The notes under the pieces are model-generated. The model was given only the letters and a program-made list of their open reading frames with translations. It did no database searches and was not told where the DNA came from. DNA of 64,000 nt from Paludisphaera soli. Lineage in GTDB: Bacteria; Planctomycetota; Planctomycetia; Isosphaerales; Isosphaeraceae. Below are positions 1 through 9,017 of this stretch, piece after piece. The position numbers were made by a program, and so were the translations under genes. The stretch's first letter is position 1. Each line of letters begins with the position of its first letter. The DNA lies in NCBI RefSeq assembly GCF_011064595.1, contig NZ_JAALJI010000005.1, forward strand, positions 248,001 through 312,000, given 5' to 3'.

Positions 1-264
1 AGGAGCCGCCGGTACGCCTTGCCCCGGGCTCGGTCCAGGGCGCTCGGGGCGGCGGGGGCGGGTGAGGAATCAGACGGCATGGGCGCCCTCGGTCATCGAA
101 CGGTGGAGAGAAGGGTTCGCGGCGCGCGACGACCGATCAGTCTAAATCATCCGCGGCCCCCGCCCCACTCCCCAGCGGGGAATGCCCGCCGACGCGCGGC
201 GCGCCGATTGCTACCCAGGCTCGGAGGAACGTCCGCGCAACGAGACTCCAGTCGGGAAGATCCC
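1..264. other. Window edge, no firm gene
   Basis: No complete gene is seen here. In the third forward frame, bases 3-65 read EPPVRLAPGSVQGARGGGGG followed by a TGA stop, which could be the last residues of a forward-strand gene entering from outside the window, but twenty residues cannot establish that. The rest leads up to the PNPOx-like gene that starts at 265; a somewhat AT-richer patch around 140-150 could be part of its promoter, but no clear -35/-10 pair is visible. Confidence 0.3.
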
Positions 265-780
265 ATGAACTCCATCGACAAGAATCAGCCGGAGAAGAAC
301 CACGAGGACCTCCAGGGCCCGGCGGCCGTCGCCAAGATCCGGGAGCTGGTCGACAGGGCCGAGACCTGCTTCTTCCGCACCGAAGGCGCGCGGCCGATGA
401 ACGTCCGCAGGGTCGACGACCGGGGGAGCCTCTGGTTCCTGGCCGCCAACGACACCCACTGGGTCCAGGAGCTGGGCGCGGGGGGGCCGGTGGAGCTGTT
501 CTTCCAGGGCTCCCCGCATTCCGGCTTCCTGCACCTCGAAGGCCGCGCCTCGCTCTCGCGCGACAAGGCGAAGATCAAGGAGCTGTGGGAGCCCACCCTC
601 AACACCTGGTTCACCGAGGGCCAGGACGACCCCCGGATCGCCGTCATCGAGGTCGCCCCGACCGGCGGCCACTACTGGGACCACAAGCACGGCGGCCTCG
701 TCGCCGGCGTCAAGATGCTCATCGGCGCCGCCGTCGGCGTCACCCTGGACGACTCGATCCAGGGCGAGTTGAAGGTCTGA
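265..780 (+). CDS. Pyridoxamine 5'-phosphate oxidase-like (general stress) protein
   Basis: A 171-residue cytoplasmic protein of the split-barrel flavin-binding family close to general stress protein 26. The sequence starts with a polar helix, then KIRELVDRAETCFF and the RPMNVRRVDDRGSLWF strand pair typical of the family, followed by W-rich strands and a C-terminal TGGHYWDHK segment. Family members usually bind FMN or F420; which cofactor is used here cannot be read from sequence. The ATG at 265 is chosen because the family homology begins shortly after it; an in-frame upstream extension to base 19 is Arg/Pro-rich and looks non-coding. It converges with the next gene across a strong hairpin at 796-836. 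Not the canonical PdxH, which is longer. Confidence 0.8.
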   Translation: MNSIDKNQPEKNHEDLQGPAAVAKIRELVDRAETCFFRTEGARPMNVRRVDDRGSLWFLAANDTHWVQELGAGGPVELFFQGSPHSGFLHLEGRASLSRDKAKIKELWEPTLNTWFTEGQDDPRIAVIEVAPTGGHYWDHKHGGLVAGVKMLIGAAVGVTLDDSIQGELKV

Positions 781-795
781 GCCGATTTCGCGATC

Positions 796-836
796 GGCCC
801 GCCTCGCGCGGGAGGGCCGATCGCGCGAGGCGGGCC
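796..836. terminator. Bidirectional hairpin terminator
   Basis: Two perfect 15-base complementary arms, 796-810 (GGCCCGCCTCGCGCG) and 822-836, separated by an 11-base loop. It lies exactly between two convergent genes (stops at 780 and 841). There is no long T run, as is usual in GC-rich genomes, so intrinsic termination is inferred from position and stem strength. Confidence 0.6.
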
Positions 837-840
837 GTCC

Positions 841-1968
841 TCAGGGCTGGGCCGGGGGCGGCGCGGGGGTCGCGTGCGGGCTGGGCTGGGGGCCGAAGTG
901 GCCGTAGTCCATGCCCGAGAAGAACGACTTCGCCTGCGAAGGGTCGGGCCGGCCGGCCTGGGGGCCGTAGGGGTTGGAGGCCGGGGCCTGGAGCTGGTCG
1001 CGCAGGGCGGTCAGCATGGGGTACAGCTGCTGGTAGGCGGCCTGCTGGTCGGGCGTCTCGGCCACGCCGAAGCGCAGGTTGAAGCTGTTCATGAAGGCCA
1101 GCAGGCGGCCGAGAGTCGTGCTGGGGTATTTCTCCAGGCCCTTCAGGAACTGGGCGGTGGAGGGGGCCTTGAGCATCTTCGTGAGGCCGTAGAGGGCCTT
1201 CAGGTAGGCGTCGGCCTCGTCCCGATCCTTCGCGCCGGCGGGGAGCGCGGCGTCGACCTTGGCGTGGAGGGCCTCGATCTTCGCGCGGCACTCCGCGAGC
1301 GTCTCGGGCGAGACGCCGTCGGCGCCGTCCGATTCCTTGCGGGCCTTCGCGACCGTCGCGCGGAGCGCGTCGCGCTCGGGCTTGAAGGCCGGGTTCGTCA
1401 GCAGGGCGTCGGGGACGCCGTTGGCGCTCAGGTCGTCCAGGCTGGTGGCGATCATGTTCGCCGCGTAGCGGAACACGATGTTTTTCACGAGCTCGCTCTC
1501 CACGGGCTGCGGGGCGCCCTGGACGGCCTGGTAGGGGACCTGGGGGTTCGAAAGGTCGTCGAGGACCGCGTTCAGCGCGTCGCCCGTCTGGACGTCGTGC
1601 TGCGAGGGGTTGTCGTGGATCCGCCGGTAGGTCGTCTCGCCCGAGGCGGACGCCTCCTTCTGGTTCGCCTCGGAGCGGGCATAGTACGTCTTGGCGTTGT
1701 TCTTGTTCACTTCATACAGGTACTGATTGACCTGCATGGCGGTGTCCGCGTTGATCGAGCGGGCCTCCGCCGTCTGCTCGTTGTAGGCCCCGGCGCCGGC
1801 GGCGTAGACCCCCATCCCGCGAGCCTGGCTGCCGGCGACCGTGCTGCCCCCGCCCCAGCCGCCCCAACCTCCGTACCCGGACGGATAGCGATACTGGGCC
1901 TGGGCCTGCGCCCCGAGAACGACGAACGCCGCGGCCAGAAGCGCGGCCCGACCGAGATGACCAAGCAT
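841..1968 (-). CDS. Secreted coiled-coil protein of unknown function
   Basis: A 375-residue exported protein. The first 24 residues (MLGHLGRAALLAAAFVVLGAQAQA) form a signal peptide with an AQA cleavage site; then comes a Gly/Trp/Tyr-rich stretch (YPSGYGGWGGWGGG) and a mostly helical body rich in Ala, Asn, Gln and Glu (for example MQVNQYLYEVNKNNAKTYY). The tail is Pro/Ala-rich. I recall similar Tyr/Gly-headed secreted proteins as frequent in Isosphaeraceae, but no function is known to me. The start is set at the ATG preceded by AGGGAG. The body could be coiled-coil; no enzyme motif is visible. Confidence 0.75.
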   Translation of the reverse strand: MLGHLGRAALLAAAFVVLGAQAQAQYRYPSGYGGWGGWGGGSTVAGSQARGMGVYAAGAGAYNEQTAEARSINADTAMQVNQYLYEVNKNNAKTYYARSEANQKEASASGETTYRRIHDNPSQHDVQTGDALNAVLDDLSNPQVPYQAVQGAPQPVESELVKNIVFRYAANMIATSLDDLSANGVPDALLTNPAFKPERDALRATVAKARKESDGADGVSPETLAECRAKIEALHAKVDAALPAGAKDRDEADAYLKALYGLTKMLKAPSTAQFLKGLEKYPSTTLGRLLAFMNSFNLRFGVAETPDQQAAYQQLYPMLTALRDQLQAPASNPYGPQAGRPDPSQAKSFFSGMDYGHFGPQPSPHATPAPPPAQP

Positions 1969-2273
1969 GGGGAAGCTCCCTGTTGAGAAGGCGAGGGCCG
2001 GATCTCGGCGCAGGCGGGGCCGTCGGGGGCGAGGCCCCCCCGAGGTTCGCGGCGAGGCCCAGCTCGACGACGTCGGCCCGCGCCTCGATCGCACCGTCCG
2101 CATCGACGGCGTCAATGACAAGAAATTAATTAACAGGGATATGCGGCTTTAGCAAACTTTTAATCGTCGATTTCGCGAGGCGGCCCGCTCGCCCGCCCGG
2201 AGGGGGCGACGGAGACGCGAGGAAGCGAGGGCGTTCGCGACCGCCCGATCTCTCCGATGGGGCTCGTGCTCGT

Positions 2274-2326
2274 CCCCCCCTCATCCGGCCCTTCGGGCCA
2301 CCTTCCCCCCGCCGGGGGGGAAGGGG
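2274..2326 (-). repeat. Dispersed hairpin repeat, copy A (CTCATCCGGCC family)
   Basis: A copy of the family that reads CTCATCCGGCCCTTCGGGCC and then a CCTTCCCCC...GGGGGAAGG hairpin. Other copies in the window lie at about 10342, 10437, 12725, 13244, 32883, 32979, 46180 and 58468. It lies just beyond the stop of the glutaminase-like gene and may act as its terminator. Confidence 0.75.
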
Positions 2327-2347
2327 TTCTTGGCCGACGCCCGCGTG

Positions 2348-4981
2348 TCACTCGGCGGCTTGCATCTTCACCAGGCCGAGGTCGATGTACTGTCCGCCCT
2401 GGGTCTGGCGGCAATGGACGGCCACGACGTTCTTGCCCGGCTTGAGGGCCTTGAGGGCCTCGGGGCTGATGCGCGTCGGGCGGTACTCGCTGGTGTAGCC
2501 GCTCAGGCGGGCGGCGGGGACGCCGTTGAACGAGACCTCGGCGTCCTCGTCGTGGTGGATGTACAGCCGCAGGTCGTCGCCCGCCTCGATCGCCGCCTGG
2601 GGGACGTCGATCTCGCGGCGGAGCCAGATCCGGGGGCCGTCCCAGACGGTGTTCACGGCCGCGCCGGGGGTGCCCCGGGTGCCGAAGCCGCTCTGGCCCT
2701 GCTTCCAGTCGCGGTCGTCGTAGTCGGCCGCGGTCCAGTTGCCCGGCGGGGGCTGGAGCACGTACTTCCACGTCGCCGGCGCGTCCTGCGCGGTGGGGAC
2801 GAGCGCGACCACCTCGCGGCGGACCGGCATGGGCGCCCACTCCTCGCCCAGGTCCTTGGCGTCGGCGCGGGCCAGCTCCAGGCAGCTCTCCCAGTAGGGG
2901 AGGCCGTCGGTCAGGGCGCGGATGAAGATCCCGCCGATGACCGGCCGGGCGCGGAAGCCGGCCTCCTTGGCGCTGTCGGTCCAGTACCAGTCGGTGAACG
3001 GCACCCGGTCGGGCGTGGCGTTCAGGAACTTGTGCATGGGGGCGATGAACTTGACGAACGTCGCCTTGTCGGGCGCCAGCGAGGCCGTCCAGGCGAGCCA
3101 GTCGCTCTTGGTGAACGCCTTGCGGTTGTCCAGCGGCAGGCCGTACTCGTTGAACTTCGTCGCGTAGAACTTCAGCTCCTTGGCGGCGACCTCGGGGGGG
3201 AAGACGTCCAGACCCAGGATCTTGTCCCAGATCAGGTTGTACTTCTGGCTCCAGCTCTCCTGGGGGTCGAACGTCAGGCGGTAGTGGTCGCCGGCGTCGG
3301 CCATCTCCATCCACTTCCGCGCCAGCTCTTTGGCCCGGTCGGTGTAGTGCCGGGCGACGTCGTCCTCGCCGCGCATCGAGGCCATGCGGCCGAAGGCGGC
3401 CATGCCGAGGATCGCCTTGACCGAGAGGTTGGCGTTGCGCGCCAGGTGGCCGGAGAAGTCGTCGGTGCAGAGCTGGTTCGCCGGGTCGAAGCCCTCGCGC
3501 TCGCAGTATTCGGCCCACTTGGTCAGCTCGGGCCAGTACTTGCCGGCGAAGTCGGCGTTCTTCTCGACGTGGGCGATGGCCGCGAGCATCAGCAGCATGT
3601 TGCCGCTCTCCTCGACGGGCATCTGGTTCTCCTCGGTCCGCTCGCCGCCGCCGTAGACCTGCCCGGTCGCGGCGGGGTACGTCCCCAGGTCGTGCGGGGC
3701 GAACGGCCAGCTCCAGCGCGGGGAGGCCGCGTAGTCGAGCACCGGCACCAGCGACGCCTTCGCCAGCACCGGGCTGAACAGGATCAGGTGCGGGAACTGC
3801 GGGTAGATCACGTCGACCGTGCCGATGCAGCCGTTCGACGAGTTCTCCTTCGAGAACCAGAGCGGCATCCCCCTGGCGTCGGCGACGAGGGTCGCCCCGG
3901 CGAGCGACTGCCGATGCGCCAGCGCGCCCATCTCGGCGTACTCCTTGCCGCCCAGCTCCGTCAGCACCTCGACGAACCGCTTGTCGAAGCCGTCGCAGTA
4001 CTGGTCGTAGACGGCCTTGCGCAGGTGGTGCTTGAGCAGGAGCGCCGTGAACGGCGGCTGCTTGCCCTTCTCGCGCGCCTTGTGCTTCCAGTAGCCGACG
4101 AGCCACTCGTCCATGTAGTCGATGGCGTAATCGTCGTCGTAGGCGATCAGGGCGAACGTCTCGGCGGCCTTGCCGGGCTCGACCGACCCCAGCGCCGTCA
4201 CCAGGGCGATCCCCGGCGCGCCGTCCTCGACCTTGCGGGGCATGGCGTCGTCGTCCTTGCCGGGGAGGCCGCCGTCCTTCGCGAAGGCCTCGGCCAGCGT
4301 CGCCCCGGGCGCGGCGGCGAGGATCGTGCGGGGCTGGCCGGAGGCCAGATACAGCGAGCCCCAGTCGATCCGCACGCCGTCCCCCCGGCGCTGGAGGGTC
4401 GGCTGCTCCTGCGAGCCGATCTTGACCGCCTTGACCGAGCCCAGCTCCTCGCGGCCCCAGACCACCGCCTGGTCGGGCGTGTTCACGGCCAGCAGTCCCG
4501 AAGCGCCGAGGAACACGGAGACCTCGTGCGACTTGTCGTCGCGGGCCTCGACCTTCCACGAGACGTACGTCACCGGGCTGGCCAGCATCTCCAGGTTGTA
4601 CGGCACCGCCAGGCCGAGGAACGTCAGCTCGACGTCCACCTCGTCCGACCGGAATTTGGCGATCGTCCGCGTCGGCCGGACCTCGATCGACGCCTGCTCC
4701 ATCGCCGGCAGGGCCTTGGGCTCGGCCCCCAGGATGCGGAGGGTCTTGCCGTCGACCCGGACCAGGCCGGTCAGCGGGTGGGGCGTCCCGGTCCAGTGCC
4801 GGGTGGTCGCGTCGGTCAGCTTGTCGGCGGGCGACCAGACGCTGAAATAAGGGTCGTGGGCGATCAAGGGGACCGAAGGCGGCCGAAAGGCCTTCGGCTC
4901 GTCCGCCCGCGCGGCGACCGCGCCGGCGAGCGTCGTCGCCAGCCCGGCGAAGGCCGCGAGGGCTCGGGAGTGGTTCTTCAT
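2348..4981 (-). CDS. Exported glutaminase A-like protein (DUF4965/DUF1793)
   Basis: An 877-residue exported protein of the GtaA family known from fungi and bacteria (fungal members hydrolyse glutamine). A signal peptide (about 1-26, ending AARADE) is followed by the DUF4964-like start ([22 protein letters not shown]), a beta-rich DUF5127-like region to about 350, a DUF4965-like region ([21 protein letters not shown]), and a helical DUF1793-like barrel with [21 protein letters not shown] and [18 protein letters not shown]. The last 110 residues look like a galactose-binding sandwich ([20 protein letters not shown]), as in many planctomycete hydrolases. The start is the ATG at 4981 where the signal peptide begins; upstream in-frame sequence is not protein-like. 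The substrate could be a glycan rather than glutamine. Confidence 0.85.
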   Translation of the reverse strand: MKNHSRALAAFAGLATTLAGAVAARADEPKAFRPPSVPLIAHDPYFSVWSPADKLTDATTRHWTGTPHPLTGLVRVDGKTLRILGAEPKALPAMEQASIEVRPTRTIAKFRSDEVDVELTFLGLAVPYNLEMLASPVTYVSWKVEARDDKSHEVSVFLGASGLLAVNTPDQAVVWGREELGSVKAVKIGSQEQPTLQRRGDGVRIDWGSLYLASGQPRTILAAAPGATLAEAFAKDGGLPGKDDDAMPRKVEDGAPGIALVTALGSVEPGKAAETFALIAYDDDYAIDYMDEWLVGYWKHKAREKGKQPPFTALLLKHHLRKAVYDQYCDGFDKRFVEVLTELGGKEYAEMGALAHRQSLAGATLVADARGMPLWFSKENSSNGCIGTVDVIYPQFPHLILFSPVLAKASLVPVLDYAASPRWSWPFAPHDLGTYPAATGQVYGGGERTEENQMPVEESGNMLLMLAAIAHVEKNADFAGKYWPELTKWAEYCEREGFDPANQLCTDDFSGHLARNANLSVKAILGMAAFGRMASMRGEDDVARHYTDRAKELARKWMEMADAGDHYRLTFDPQESWSQKYNLIWDKILGLDVFPPEVAAKELKFYATKFNEYGLPLDNRKAFTKSDWLAWTASLAPDKATFVKFIAPMHKFLNATPDRVPFTDWYWTDSAKEAGFRARPVIGGIFIRALTDGLPYWESCLELARADAKDLGEEWAPMPVRREVVALVPTAQDAPATWKYVLQPPPGNWTAADYDDRDWKQGQSGFGTRGTPGAAVNTVWDGPRIWLRREIDVPQAAIEAGDDLRLYIHHDEDAEVSFNGVPAARLSGYTSEYRPTRISPEALKALKPGKNVVAVHCRQTQGGQYIDLGLVKMQAAE

Positions 4982-5159
4982 GAGGTCCTCGAAGGGGGAG
5001 AAAGCTCCGGGTGAATCCCCGATGATACAGCGATCTCCCCCCGGACGGCAGGCGCGAGGCGTTCTCCGCCTCGGACGGCAAGGCGACGTCCGGCCTCGGG
5101 CGAGCTTTCGCGAAGCCTCGTCCGGGGGGGCGGGCCCCGTCCGGGCGGTCGGGCCTGGA

Positions 5160-5837
5160 CTATTTCGGCGACACCGTGATGTGGTACGTGAAGTGGAAGT
5201 CGCCGAAAAACTCGCTGTGCACGGTGTACTCGAGCGTGTGCCGGCCCACGGGCAAGGGATGGTAGACCGACCCGATCCCGGTGACCCAGAGGGCCGCCGC
5301 GGCGCCGTTGGCTTGGGTTTGCGCGTAGACGATCGGCTCGTCGAAGTAGATGGGGCCGAACTGGTATCGCTCCAGCTCGTCGCCCGTACCGTCCAGCAGC
5401 ACTCGGCCGTCGAGGACGGTGTGGACCTCGGCGGTCCCGATGATCTCTTCGAGGAGGGGAGCCAGCGCGGCGGGATCGTCGTCCGGCACATTCGGGTCGG
5501 CGTACCTCTCGCCGTAGACGAAGAACGGCGCGGCCACGAACGGCGTCCCCGGTCGCAGGGTGACGTCGAACTCGGGCGTCGGGTCGGAGAACGAGCCCGG
5601 GAGCAGCCGCACGCGGCCGACCGAGCCGCTCAGGCCCGTCTCCCCGCCCAGCCCCGTCGCCAGGGCGAATTGGGTCTGCAGCACGTTCCACCCTTCGAAC
5701 GACCTGCCGAACGCGTGCGACTGCGGAGGCGTCAACGGCGATCCTCCGCCCTGCCCGAAGGAGGGCGAGGGCGCCAGCAGATGGCACCAGAGCGAAACCA
5801 ACAGGATCGCCGCGGGAATCCTCAGCATGCGATTCAT
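5160..5837 (-). CDS. Secreted protein, probable beta-sandwich, unknown function
   Basis: A 225-residue protein with a signal peptide ([28 protein letters not shown]). The mature part has short alternating strands ([49 protein letters not shown]) and ends with [23 protein letters not shown], which reads like an Ig-like or cupin-like sandwich. No catalytic motif is visible. I have seen such secreted proteins as paralogous sets in Isosphaeraceae but cannot give a role. The start is preceded by an AGGAG-like sequence (GGAGGTATCC). It stands alone on this strand, upstream of the glutaminase-like gene. Confidence 0.75.
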   Translation of the reverse strand: MNRMLRIPAAILLVSLWCHLLAPSPSFGQGGGSPLTPPQSHAFGRSFEGWNVLQTQFALATGLGGETGLSGSVGRVRLLPGSFSDPTPEFDVTLRPGTPFVAAPFFVYGERYADPNVPDDDPAALAPLLEEIIGTAEVHTVLDGRVLLDGTGDELERYQFGPIYFDEPIVYAQTQANGAAAALWVTGIGSVYHPLPVGRHTLEYTVHSEFFGDFHFTYHITVSPK

Positions 5838-6593
5838 CGGATACCTCCTTAGGATCTTGTCACTCGCCTCATCGAGATAGCAGGCCGCTGCTTCGGAAGC
5901 CTGACGCCGCGATGTCGAGTCGAGCGCGGTCGCCGCCTTGCCCCTGCTTCGGCGGCCGGATCGATGCGCCGTTCGACGTCAAATTGAAAACATATCGCAG
6001 CGCTGTGGATGAAATTGACCGAAACGGCCGGGAAACGCAACAAGCATCCCCGCGCCGGGCCTCTTTCTCCACCGACTCCCCCCGCCGCCGTCTCTTCAAC
6101 CGCCGATCGTCTCAATCCCCGGGCCCGGCATGCTTCATCAGGCGGCCGGACCGACTTGTTTTCGACAGGCCTTCGGACTCGTCCGCCGCGGTGCCATCGA
6201 CGTCCGCAAATCGGACGACCGGGACGGGAGAATCGAGTTCGTCCTCAATCGCGCACGGAGAACGCGGACTGGTCGTCCAGGTGGTCGTTGAAGGAGAAAA
6301 CTCGCGGCGGGATGGTCGAGGGGCGGCCGGCTTCCGTGATCTCGGAGCCGGCGTGATCTCGAACTCGGAGCAGGTCGCCGGTTTCGCGAAAGGTCCTGGC
6401 GACGTCTCGGAACAGGCTGCCGGCCGATCGTCCCATCGTCGTCCGGAACGCGCGGTAGGCCTCGGGCGGCCGGGGGCCGAGCGACCGCACCTCCTCGGCG
6501 CGGGCCCGGACGAACCGGCGAATATCGCCCGCATCCGGAACGTCTCCCCTGCGGCGGATCCGACCATCCCGCGAGCCTGGAGGGGCCGGCCCG
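5838..6593. other. Long spacer with an AT-richer patch
   Basis: No confident gene. Bases about 5979-6020 are clearly AT-richer (CAAATTGAAAACATATC) and are the best place for a promoter of the secreted-protein gene read leftward, but no convincing -35/-10 pair is found. The right half carries a possible decayed or short reverse-strand gene described separately. Confidence 0.4.
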
Positions 6594-6616
6594 ATGCTTC
6601 CACGCCGATTCACCAC
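6245..6616 (-). pseudogene. Possible gene remnant, unknown protein
   Basis: An open frame of up to 123 residues whose second half looks protein-like: PPEAYRAFRTTMGRSAGSLFRDVARTF and PPRVFSFNDHLDDQSAFSVRD, with Glu, Asp and Phe in normal proportion and GC-rich third positions. The first 30 residues are Arg/Gly-rich and may not be translated; no good ribosome site fixes a start. Its 5' end overlaps the divergent gene at 6594. I list it as a possible small or truncated gene; it may be chance. Confidence 0.25.
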
Positions 6617-6989
6617 CCGTCGCCTGATGGCCCTGATCCTCGCGTTCGCGGCGGTCCTCGGCCTGGCGATCCCGGCGGCCGAGGTCTATCGGACGAAGGA
6701 GTACCACGTCCACGTCGGCGTCGACCCGAAGGGGCCCAACGTGGCGAGTTGGGGCGGGATCGAGCCCCCGTTCTGGCCCCGCTATCTCAAGCGGCTCGCC
6801 GGACGGCCCTGGCGCGGGGTGGGCCCCTGCGGCTTCGCGACGGGATTCGAGGTCGACCATTGCGAATTCGCCCACCCCGAGATGCGGGTGGAGTTCGGCG
6901 GGCGGGCCGCCTACCAGTTCAGCGGCGAGCACGCGAAGCGACTTGAGGAGATCGGGCGGGTGCGGGGGCGCCGGGTGACTGTCCCCTAA
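6594..6989 (+). CDS. Small membrane-anchored hypothetical protein
   Basis: A 131-residue protein beginning with RRFTTRRLMALILAFAAVLGLAIP, a positively charged start plus one membrane segment of the kind common in planctomycete proteins. The rest is a small soluble region with two Cys and several Trp/His (YHVHVGVDPKG, PCGFATGFEVDHCEF). A GGAGG lies about 11 bases before the ATG. The last residues (VTVP) and the stop are encoded by a GACTGTCCCCTAAACG sequence that recurs before the IS element at 7536, so the 3' end may have been replaced by a mobile-element end. Function unknown. Confidence 0.5.
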   Translation: MLPRRFTTRRLMALILAFAAVLGLAIPAAEVYRTKEYHVHVGVDPKGPNVASWGGIEPPFWPRYLKRLAGRPWRGVGPCGFATGFEVDHCEFAHPEMRVEFGGRAAYQFSGEHAKRLEEIGRVRGRRVTVP

Positions 6990-7143
6990 ACGTCGTGACG
7001 CCGCGATCGGCCGTGGATGCGGAACTCGGGATCGACGCCCGAGGGTGTGATCCGATGCGATGATCACGGGCCGGCGTCGCGGTAGAGTGATTTTCGCAGA
7101 AGGCAGCGGCAGCAGACCCACCGCAACACCAAGGGAGGAAGGG

Positions 7144-7533
7144 ATGGGCCAAATCCCGACCGGGACCGAACTCGCACGGCCGTTCCTGCCGGCGAAGGAC
7201 CACGACCTGTCGAAGGCTTTCTACGAAGCGCTAGGCTTCCCGAAGCTGCTCGACGGGGAGGTGGCGATCTTCGCCGCCGGTTCCGGCGGCTTCGTACTCC
7301 AGCGCTACTACCAGAAGGAATGGGCCGAGAACACGATGATGCAGCTGATGGTCGATGACCTCGACGCCTGGTGGGCGCACATCGTCGGGCTTGACTTGCC
7401 CGGCCAATTCGGCGTCCAGGCCCCTCGCCCGCCGGCCGTACAGCCGTGGGGCCTCCGCGTCGCTTATGTCTTCGACCCGGCCGGGGTGCTCTGGCACGTT
7501 TGTGAGCGGCGCTCCGACGCGGTTCAGGACTGA
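7144..7533 (+). CDS. VOC-fold (glyoxalase/bleomycin-resistance-like) protein
   Basis: A 129-residue protein of the vicinal oxygen chelate superfamily. It shows the usual order: RPFLPAKDHDLSKAFYEALGF (first strand and helix), FVLQRYYQKEWAENTMMQLMVDDLDAWW (strand and second helix), and WGLRVAYVFDPAGVLWHV (last strands). The family's conserved G-x-DPxG-x-W/E ending is present as FDPAGVLWHV, with His where many members have a metal-binding Glu. Full length for a single-domain member. A GGAGGAAGGG lies directly before the ATG. It may bind a small molecule or metal; the substrate cannot be inferred. Downstream it abuts the IS element. Confidence 0.8.
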   Translation: MGQIPTGTELARPFLPAKDHDLSKAFYEALGFPKLLDGEVAIFAAGSGGFVLQRYYQKEWAENTMMQLMVDDLDAWWAHIVGLDLPGQFGVQAPRPPAVQPWGLRVAYVFDPAGVLWHVCERRSDAVQD

Positions 7534-7593
7534 GCGACTGTCCCATTAGACGGTGTTACGAACTTTAGGGCCTATGGCCACGTAGTTTCGGGC

Positions 7594-7818
7594 ATGACGA
7601 ACCATCGCAAACCCTACGACTCCGACGTCAGCGACGCCGAATGGGACTTCGTGGCCCCCTACCTGACCCTGTTGACCGATCACGCCGGCCAGCGTCGGCA
7701 CGACCTCCGCGAGGTGTTCAACGCCCTCCGGTGGCTGGTGCGGACCGGCTCGCCCTGGCGGCTGATGCCCCACGACCTGCCGCCCTGGCACACGGTCTAC
7801 GACCAGGCCCGACAATAG
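7594..7818 (+). pseudogene. IS5-family transposase, N-terminal fragment
   Basis: The 74-residue frame shows the DUF4096-like N-terminus of IS5-group transposases: DSDVSDAEWDFVAPYL, RRHDLREVFNALRWLVRTGSPWRLMPHDLPPWHTVYDQAR. An in-frame TAG at 7816-7818 interrupts it; beyond the stop the frame continues with MAAGCFEAIVHDLRALLR, which is normal transposase sequence, up to about base 7900 where similarity ends. The stop therefore looks like a nonsense change in what was a longer gene. The catalytic core is gone, so it is non-functional. Confidence 0.85.
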
Positions 7819-8019
7819 ATGGCGGCCGGCTGCTTCGAGGCGATCGTCCACGACCTCCGGGCCCTGCTGCGCATCGCCGACGGCCGCCGGTCCGGCCCGG
7901 CCATGGTATGGACTTCGCACTCCCGAATGGCGTGCTCCACGGCCTCAAGATCAAGAACGTTTGAGGCGTACTTGGGAAGTTGGTCACCCTTGCGAGAGCG
8001 ATCCAATTCTTCACCCGTC

Positions 8020-8520
8020 GTGTTCATCGCGTTGATTGCCGTGGTTGCGGCTGTCGCCCTCCCTCTGGGTCTCCTCGCAACCTTCGTCCTCTTCCCGATC
8101 CTGTTGCCACTGCAGGCGAGCCGATCCCTGCCCGTGGAGGAAGGTCGGGCCAAGCTCTCAACCCTCCTCTCACGATACTTCGGCCTGAAACTGAGAGAGG
8201 GTGACAGGGTTGTCGCCGCATACGAGGAAAGTGACGGCGTCCACGGCGACGGAACACTTTGGTTCCATGTCCAGATGAAGCCTCGAACGGCGATCCCGTT
8301 TGCGGAGGCCCTAGTGCGACGCGCTGGTTCCAATCCGCGAACATCGAGCGTCAAGGCAGTAGCGGCATCTGCCAGGGATGGATGGGAAAATCGTCCGAAG
8401 TGGTGGGATCCTGCCGCCCGCCCGGATGTGATGGCTTATGAAATAGTCCTCCACGACAATCTATTTATTGCGGCTTCCGATGATGCTAGCGAATTTTTTC
8501 TTTGCAGGCTGAATGAGTAG
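8020..8520 (+). CDS. Hypothetical membrane-anchored protein inside the IS element
   Basis: An open frame that encodes, from a GTG at 8020, 166 residues: one or two membrane segments (VFIALIAVVAAVALPLGLLATFVLFPILLPL) and a soluble part with GDRVVAAYEESDGVHGDGTLWFHVQMK and a C-terminal EIVLHDNLFIAASDDASEFFLCRL. Third positions are noticeably less GC-rich than in neighbours (for example GATGCTAGCGAATTTTTTC), suggesting a different origin. The frame is open upstream to 7819 through transposase remnant, so the true start is uncertain. It has no likeness to a transposase and lies between the two transposase fragments, so it is either cargo or a host fragment brought in by recombination. Confidence 0.45.
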   Translation: MFIALIAVVAAVALPLGLLATFVLFPILLPLQASRSLPVEEGRAKLSTLLSRYFGLKLREGDRVVAAYEESDGVHGDGTLWFHVQMKPRTAIPFAEALVRRAGSNPRTSSVKAVAASARDGWENRPKWWDPAARPDVMAYEIVLHDNLFIAASDDASEFFLCRLNE

Positions 8521-8555
8521 CCTGCAAGTGCCGGGGACAGGTCAGACGGACGGCC

Positions 8556-8663
8556 CGCGACTACTAGAGCCTGGCCTCGACCCTGGAGGGACTGCATTGC
8601 GTCGCCTTCAGCATCCTCATGCTCCACAACGCCGCCCCCATCTTTGCAGCGTTGAGTTCGTAA
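8556..8663 (+). pseudogene. IS5-family transposase, C-terminal fragment
   Basis: Reading 8556-8663 gives RDY, a stop codon at 8565-8567, then SLASTLEGLHCVAFSILMLH and NAAPIFAALSS before a TAA. The pattern RDYxxLxxTLEGLHxVAFxxLMLHxAAP is the usual C-terminus of IS5-group transposases. The internal TAG (where Glu or similar is expected) and the absence of the preceding core show this is a remnant. It is in a different frame from the N-terminal fragment. Confidence 0.75.
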
Positions 8664-8733
8664 CACCCTCTAGTTCGTTACGTCGTCGTTGGCCATGGAT
8701 AGTGGATGCGGTCGAGCGCCCCGTTCGACCGCC

Positions 8734-8839
8734 GGGTGCCACGGGTTCTGTGAACCCGTGGATCGGCGGCGGGCCGCTCCCGGGCCGTCGCCGAGATCCC
8801 CGGCCGGTCCACGGGTTCGGAGAACCCGTGGCACCCGAA
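8734..8839. repeat. Two CCACGGGTTC/GAACCCGTGG hairpins in opposite orientation
   Basis: Two short palindromes: TGCCACGGGTTCTGTGAACC... around 8736-8762 and CCACGGGTTCGGAGAACCCG... around 8810-8838, each a 10-base stem with a 3-base loop. The flanking TGCCAC / GTGGCACC marks show the second copy is inverted relative to the first, so the pair also forms a larger inverted repeat. They resemble REP-type elements; I see no gene in the spacer. Confidence 0.7.
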
Positions 8840-9017
8840 GGGCTTCCGTCCCATCTCGGTGGTTTCGCGTGAGTCAGTGTCTCCGTTTTCCCCGATCCCG
8901 GACCATGGTCAACCTGGGGGATGCCGCGCGCCTTGCGATTTCCGACGCCGCGCCCGGACCCGCCGCACCGAGACGATTCGCCTCCGCCCGGACGACCGAA
9001 ATCCATCGAAAGCGCGC

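Larger units (their letters stand above)
7536..8667 (+). mobile_element. Decayed IS5-type element with foreign central segment
   Basis: The ends carry a perfect 13-base inverted repeat: GGTGTTACGAACT at 7552-7564 and its complement AGTTCGTAACACC at 8655-8667. A GACTGTCCCATTAGACG stretch at 7536-7552 may belong to the left end. Just inside the left end is the N-terminal third of an IS5-family transposase (7594-7818 and read-through). Just inside the right end is its C-terminal 25-30 residues (TLEGLHCVAFSILMLHN..., stop 8661-8663). The transposase core with the DDE residues is missing; about 550-600 bases of unrelated sequence occupy its place. The total of roughly 1.1 kb is longer than a simple IS5-group element of this type, about 0.85 kb. 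No clear target duplication is seen. Confidence 0.8.

Noticed and set aside
2160-5081. A 973-codon frame overlapping the glutaminase-like gene in another reverse frame
   Set aside because: Arg/Pro/Gly-rich shadow without domain marks; the 2348-4981 frame has a signal peptide and recognised domains.
5912-6946. A 344-codon forward frame through the spacer and over the 6594 gene
   Set aside because: Composition is Arg/Pro/Ser-rich, with no start site, and it overlaps a better frame with signal-like N-terminus.
8734-8839. CRISPR-like array from the two CCACGGGTTC palindromes
   Set aside because: Only two copies, in opposite orientation, without spacers of constant length.
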